Assembly: GCA_903842455.1 (NCBI GenBank)
Contig: CAIMLX010000094.1
Coordinates: forward strand, 1 to 64,000
DNA length: 64,000 nucleotides
Direction of reading: 5' to 3'
Source of the DNA: an uncultured Hyphomicrobiales bacterium
Lineage (GTDB): Bacteria > Pseudomonadota > Alphaproteobacteria > Rhizobiales > Devosiaceae
The notes beneath the pieces were generated by a model. It was not told the DNA's origin, did no database searches, and was given only the letters and a program-made list of their open reading frames with translations. The position numbers were made by a program, and so were the translations under genes. Positions 63,346 to 64,000 of the stretch are shown one piece after another (within the stretch, counting starts at the first letter, position 1; each line of letters starts with the position of its first letter).

Positions 63346-64000
63346 ATGCATCAGCACCCCCCGACGCTCGAGCTTATTCTTCTCAACGGAAAGCCGATGA
63401 GTTTTCGATCGCTCGCCCGTATCGGCCAGCGAGCCGCCACCCTGGTGCCCGATGACGAGGCGATGCGGCGGGTGGACGCGGCGCGGAAGGTCGTGGACGA
63501 CAAGATCGCCCGGGGGGAGCCGGTCTACGGCACCACCACCGGCGTCGGTGCAATGAAGGATGTCGAGTGGTCGCCCGAGGAGATGGAGACCTTCAACATG
63601 GGTCTTGTCCGCGCCCATCACTTTGGCACCGGCGCGCCGTTTCCGAACTCGATCGTGCGCAACGCCATGGCCATTCGCGCCAACACCGCGCTGACCGGCC
63701 GTGTGGGTTGCTCGCGCGAACTGGTCGAGGCGTATCTCAACCTGCTGTCGAAGGACGTGGTGCCCGTCGTCCGGCGCACCGGCTCGATCGGCACAGCCGA
63801 TATCGGTCTGATGGGCCAGATCGGCGCGGTGCTGACCGGCGTGGGCGAGGCGGTGTACCAGAACCGCCGCATGTCGGCAGAGGCAGCGCTGTCCGAAGCC
63901 GGGCTGAAGCCGGTGCGGATGCAGGCGCGCGACAGCCTCGCCTCGATCTCGGTGAACGCCGTGGGCTTTGCCGCGGCGGCCGAAGCGACCCGCTCCGCCG
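63346..64000 (+). CDS. HAL/PAL family protein without the MIO triad, 5' part
   Basis: The first 218 residues of an aromatic amino acid lyase homologue, cut by the window end. The N-terminal LILLNGKPMSFRSLARIG, GEPVYGTTTGVGAMKD (Tyr61, the Tyr53 position of HAL) and FNMGLVRAHHFGTG (His91, the His83 position) are retained. The MIO-forming Ala-Ser-Gly of GSxGASGDL is replaced by Thr150-Ala151-Asp152 in TGSIGTADIGLMGQIG. It therefore cannot form the standard MIO cofactor. The ATG at 63346 is preferred over 63397 because the upstream residues align to the family. It is the third gene of the RidA operon. Confidence 0.88.
   Translation, partial: MHQHPPTLELILLNGKPMSFRSLARIGQRAATLVPDDEAMRRVDAARKVVDDKIARGEPVYGTTTGVGAMKDVEWSPEEMETFNMGLVRAHHFGTGAPFPNSIVRNAMAIRANTALTGRVGCSRELVEAYLNLLSKDVVPVVRRTGSIGTADIGLMGQIGAVLTGVGEAVYQNRRMSAEAALSEAGLKPVRMQARDSLASISVNAVGFAAAAEATRSA

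Overview
The window is about 65% GC, gene-dense bacterial chromosome. Several features point to an alphaproteobacterium of the order Hyphomicrobiales (Rhizobiales): a CcrM-type GANTC methylase preceded by a CtrA-type box, a GTTC-N7-GTTC SOS box, a split F0 operon with atpF and atpF', an aa3 oxidase assembly block (ctaD-ctaB-ctaG-ctaE-DUF983-SURF1), and short mosaic palindromes like rhizobial RIME elements. A Devosia-like organism is my best guess, made from gene order and not from a database comparison. No rRNA, tRNA, CRISPR array, prophage or transposase gene was found.

Layout. 1-4.7 kb: aa3 cytochrome c oxidase subunits and assembly factors. 4.8-13.9 kb: threonine synthase, M16 peptidase, acetyltransferase, a membrane PAS-GGDEF-EAL protein, YqgE, a DsbD-alpha-like protein, a peroxiredoxin and a lipoprotein. 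13.9-18.6 kb: tandem glycine riboswitch and the glycine cleavage operon gcvT-gcvH-gcvPA-gcvPB. 19.0-21.8 kb, minus strand: F0 part of ATP synthase (atpI-B-E-F'-F) behind a good sigma-70 promoter. 22-30.6 kb: smc, dsbA, dciA-like, mutY, ccrM and rnhB. 30.7-39.3 kb: lemA/DUF2207 pair, glyS, a VOC protein, a radical SAM protein behind an SOS box, and an MFS transporter. 39.4-51.2 kb: family 4 uracil-DNA glycosylase, ETF-ubiquinone oxidoreductase, TPR protein, ispE, polyprenyl synthase, methyltransferase, S49 peptidase, glyQ, rnhA, GNAT and ispH. 51.3-55.5 kb: a PPDK-like enzyme with an eroded ATP-grasp domain, a cell wall hydrolase and a secreted protein of unknown function.

55.8-64 kb is the accessory-looking part. 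A six-gene minus-strand operon encodes an NMT1-type ABC importer, a cytosine-deaminase-like amidohydrolase, an FAD oxidoreductase and a flavodoxin-fold reductase. It diverges from a plus-strand operon for a RidA-like protein, a creatininase-family hydrolase and the start of a histidine ammonia-lyase homologue. This homologue lacks the Ala-Ser-Gly triad that forms the MIO cofactor. Together they look like an uptake and breakdown pathway for an unidentified nitrogen compound, and this is the best candidate for an undescribed system here.

The intergenic spaces carry two families of small repeats: two copies of a roughly 200-bp MITE-like element, and at least six copies of a roughly 140-bp mosaic palindrome. 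One palindrome copy sits on the 5' end of the DUF2207 gene and appears to be translated.
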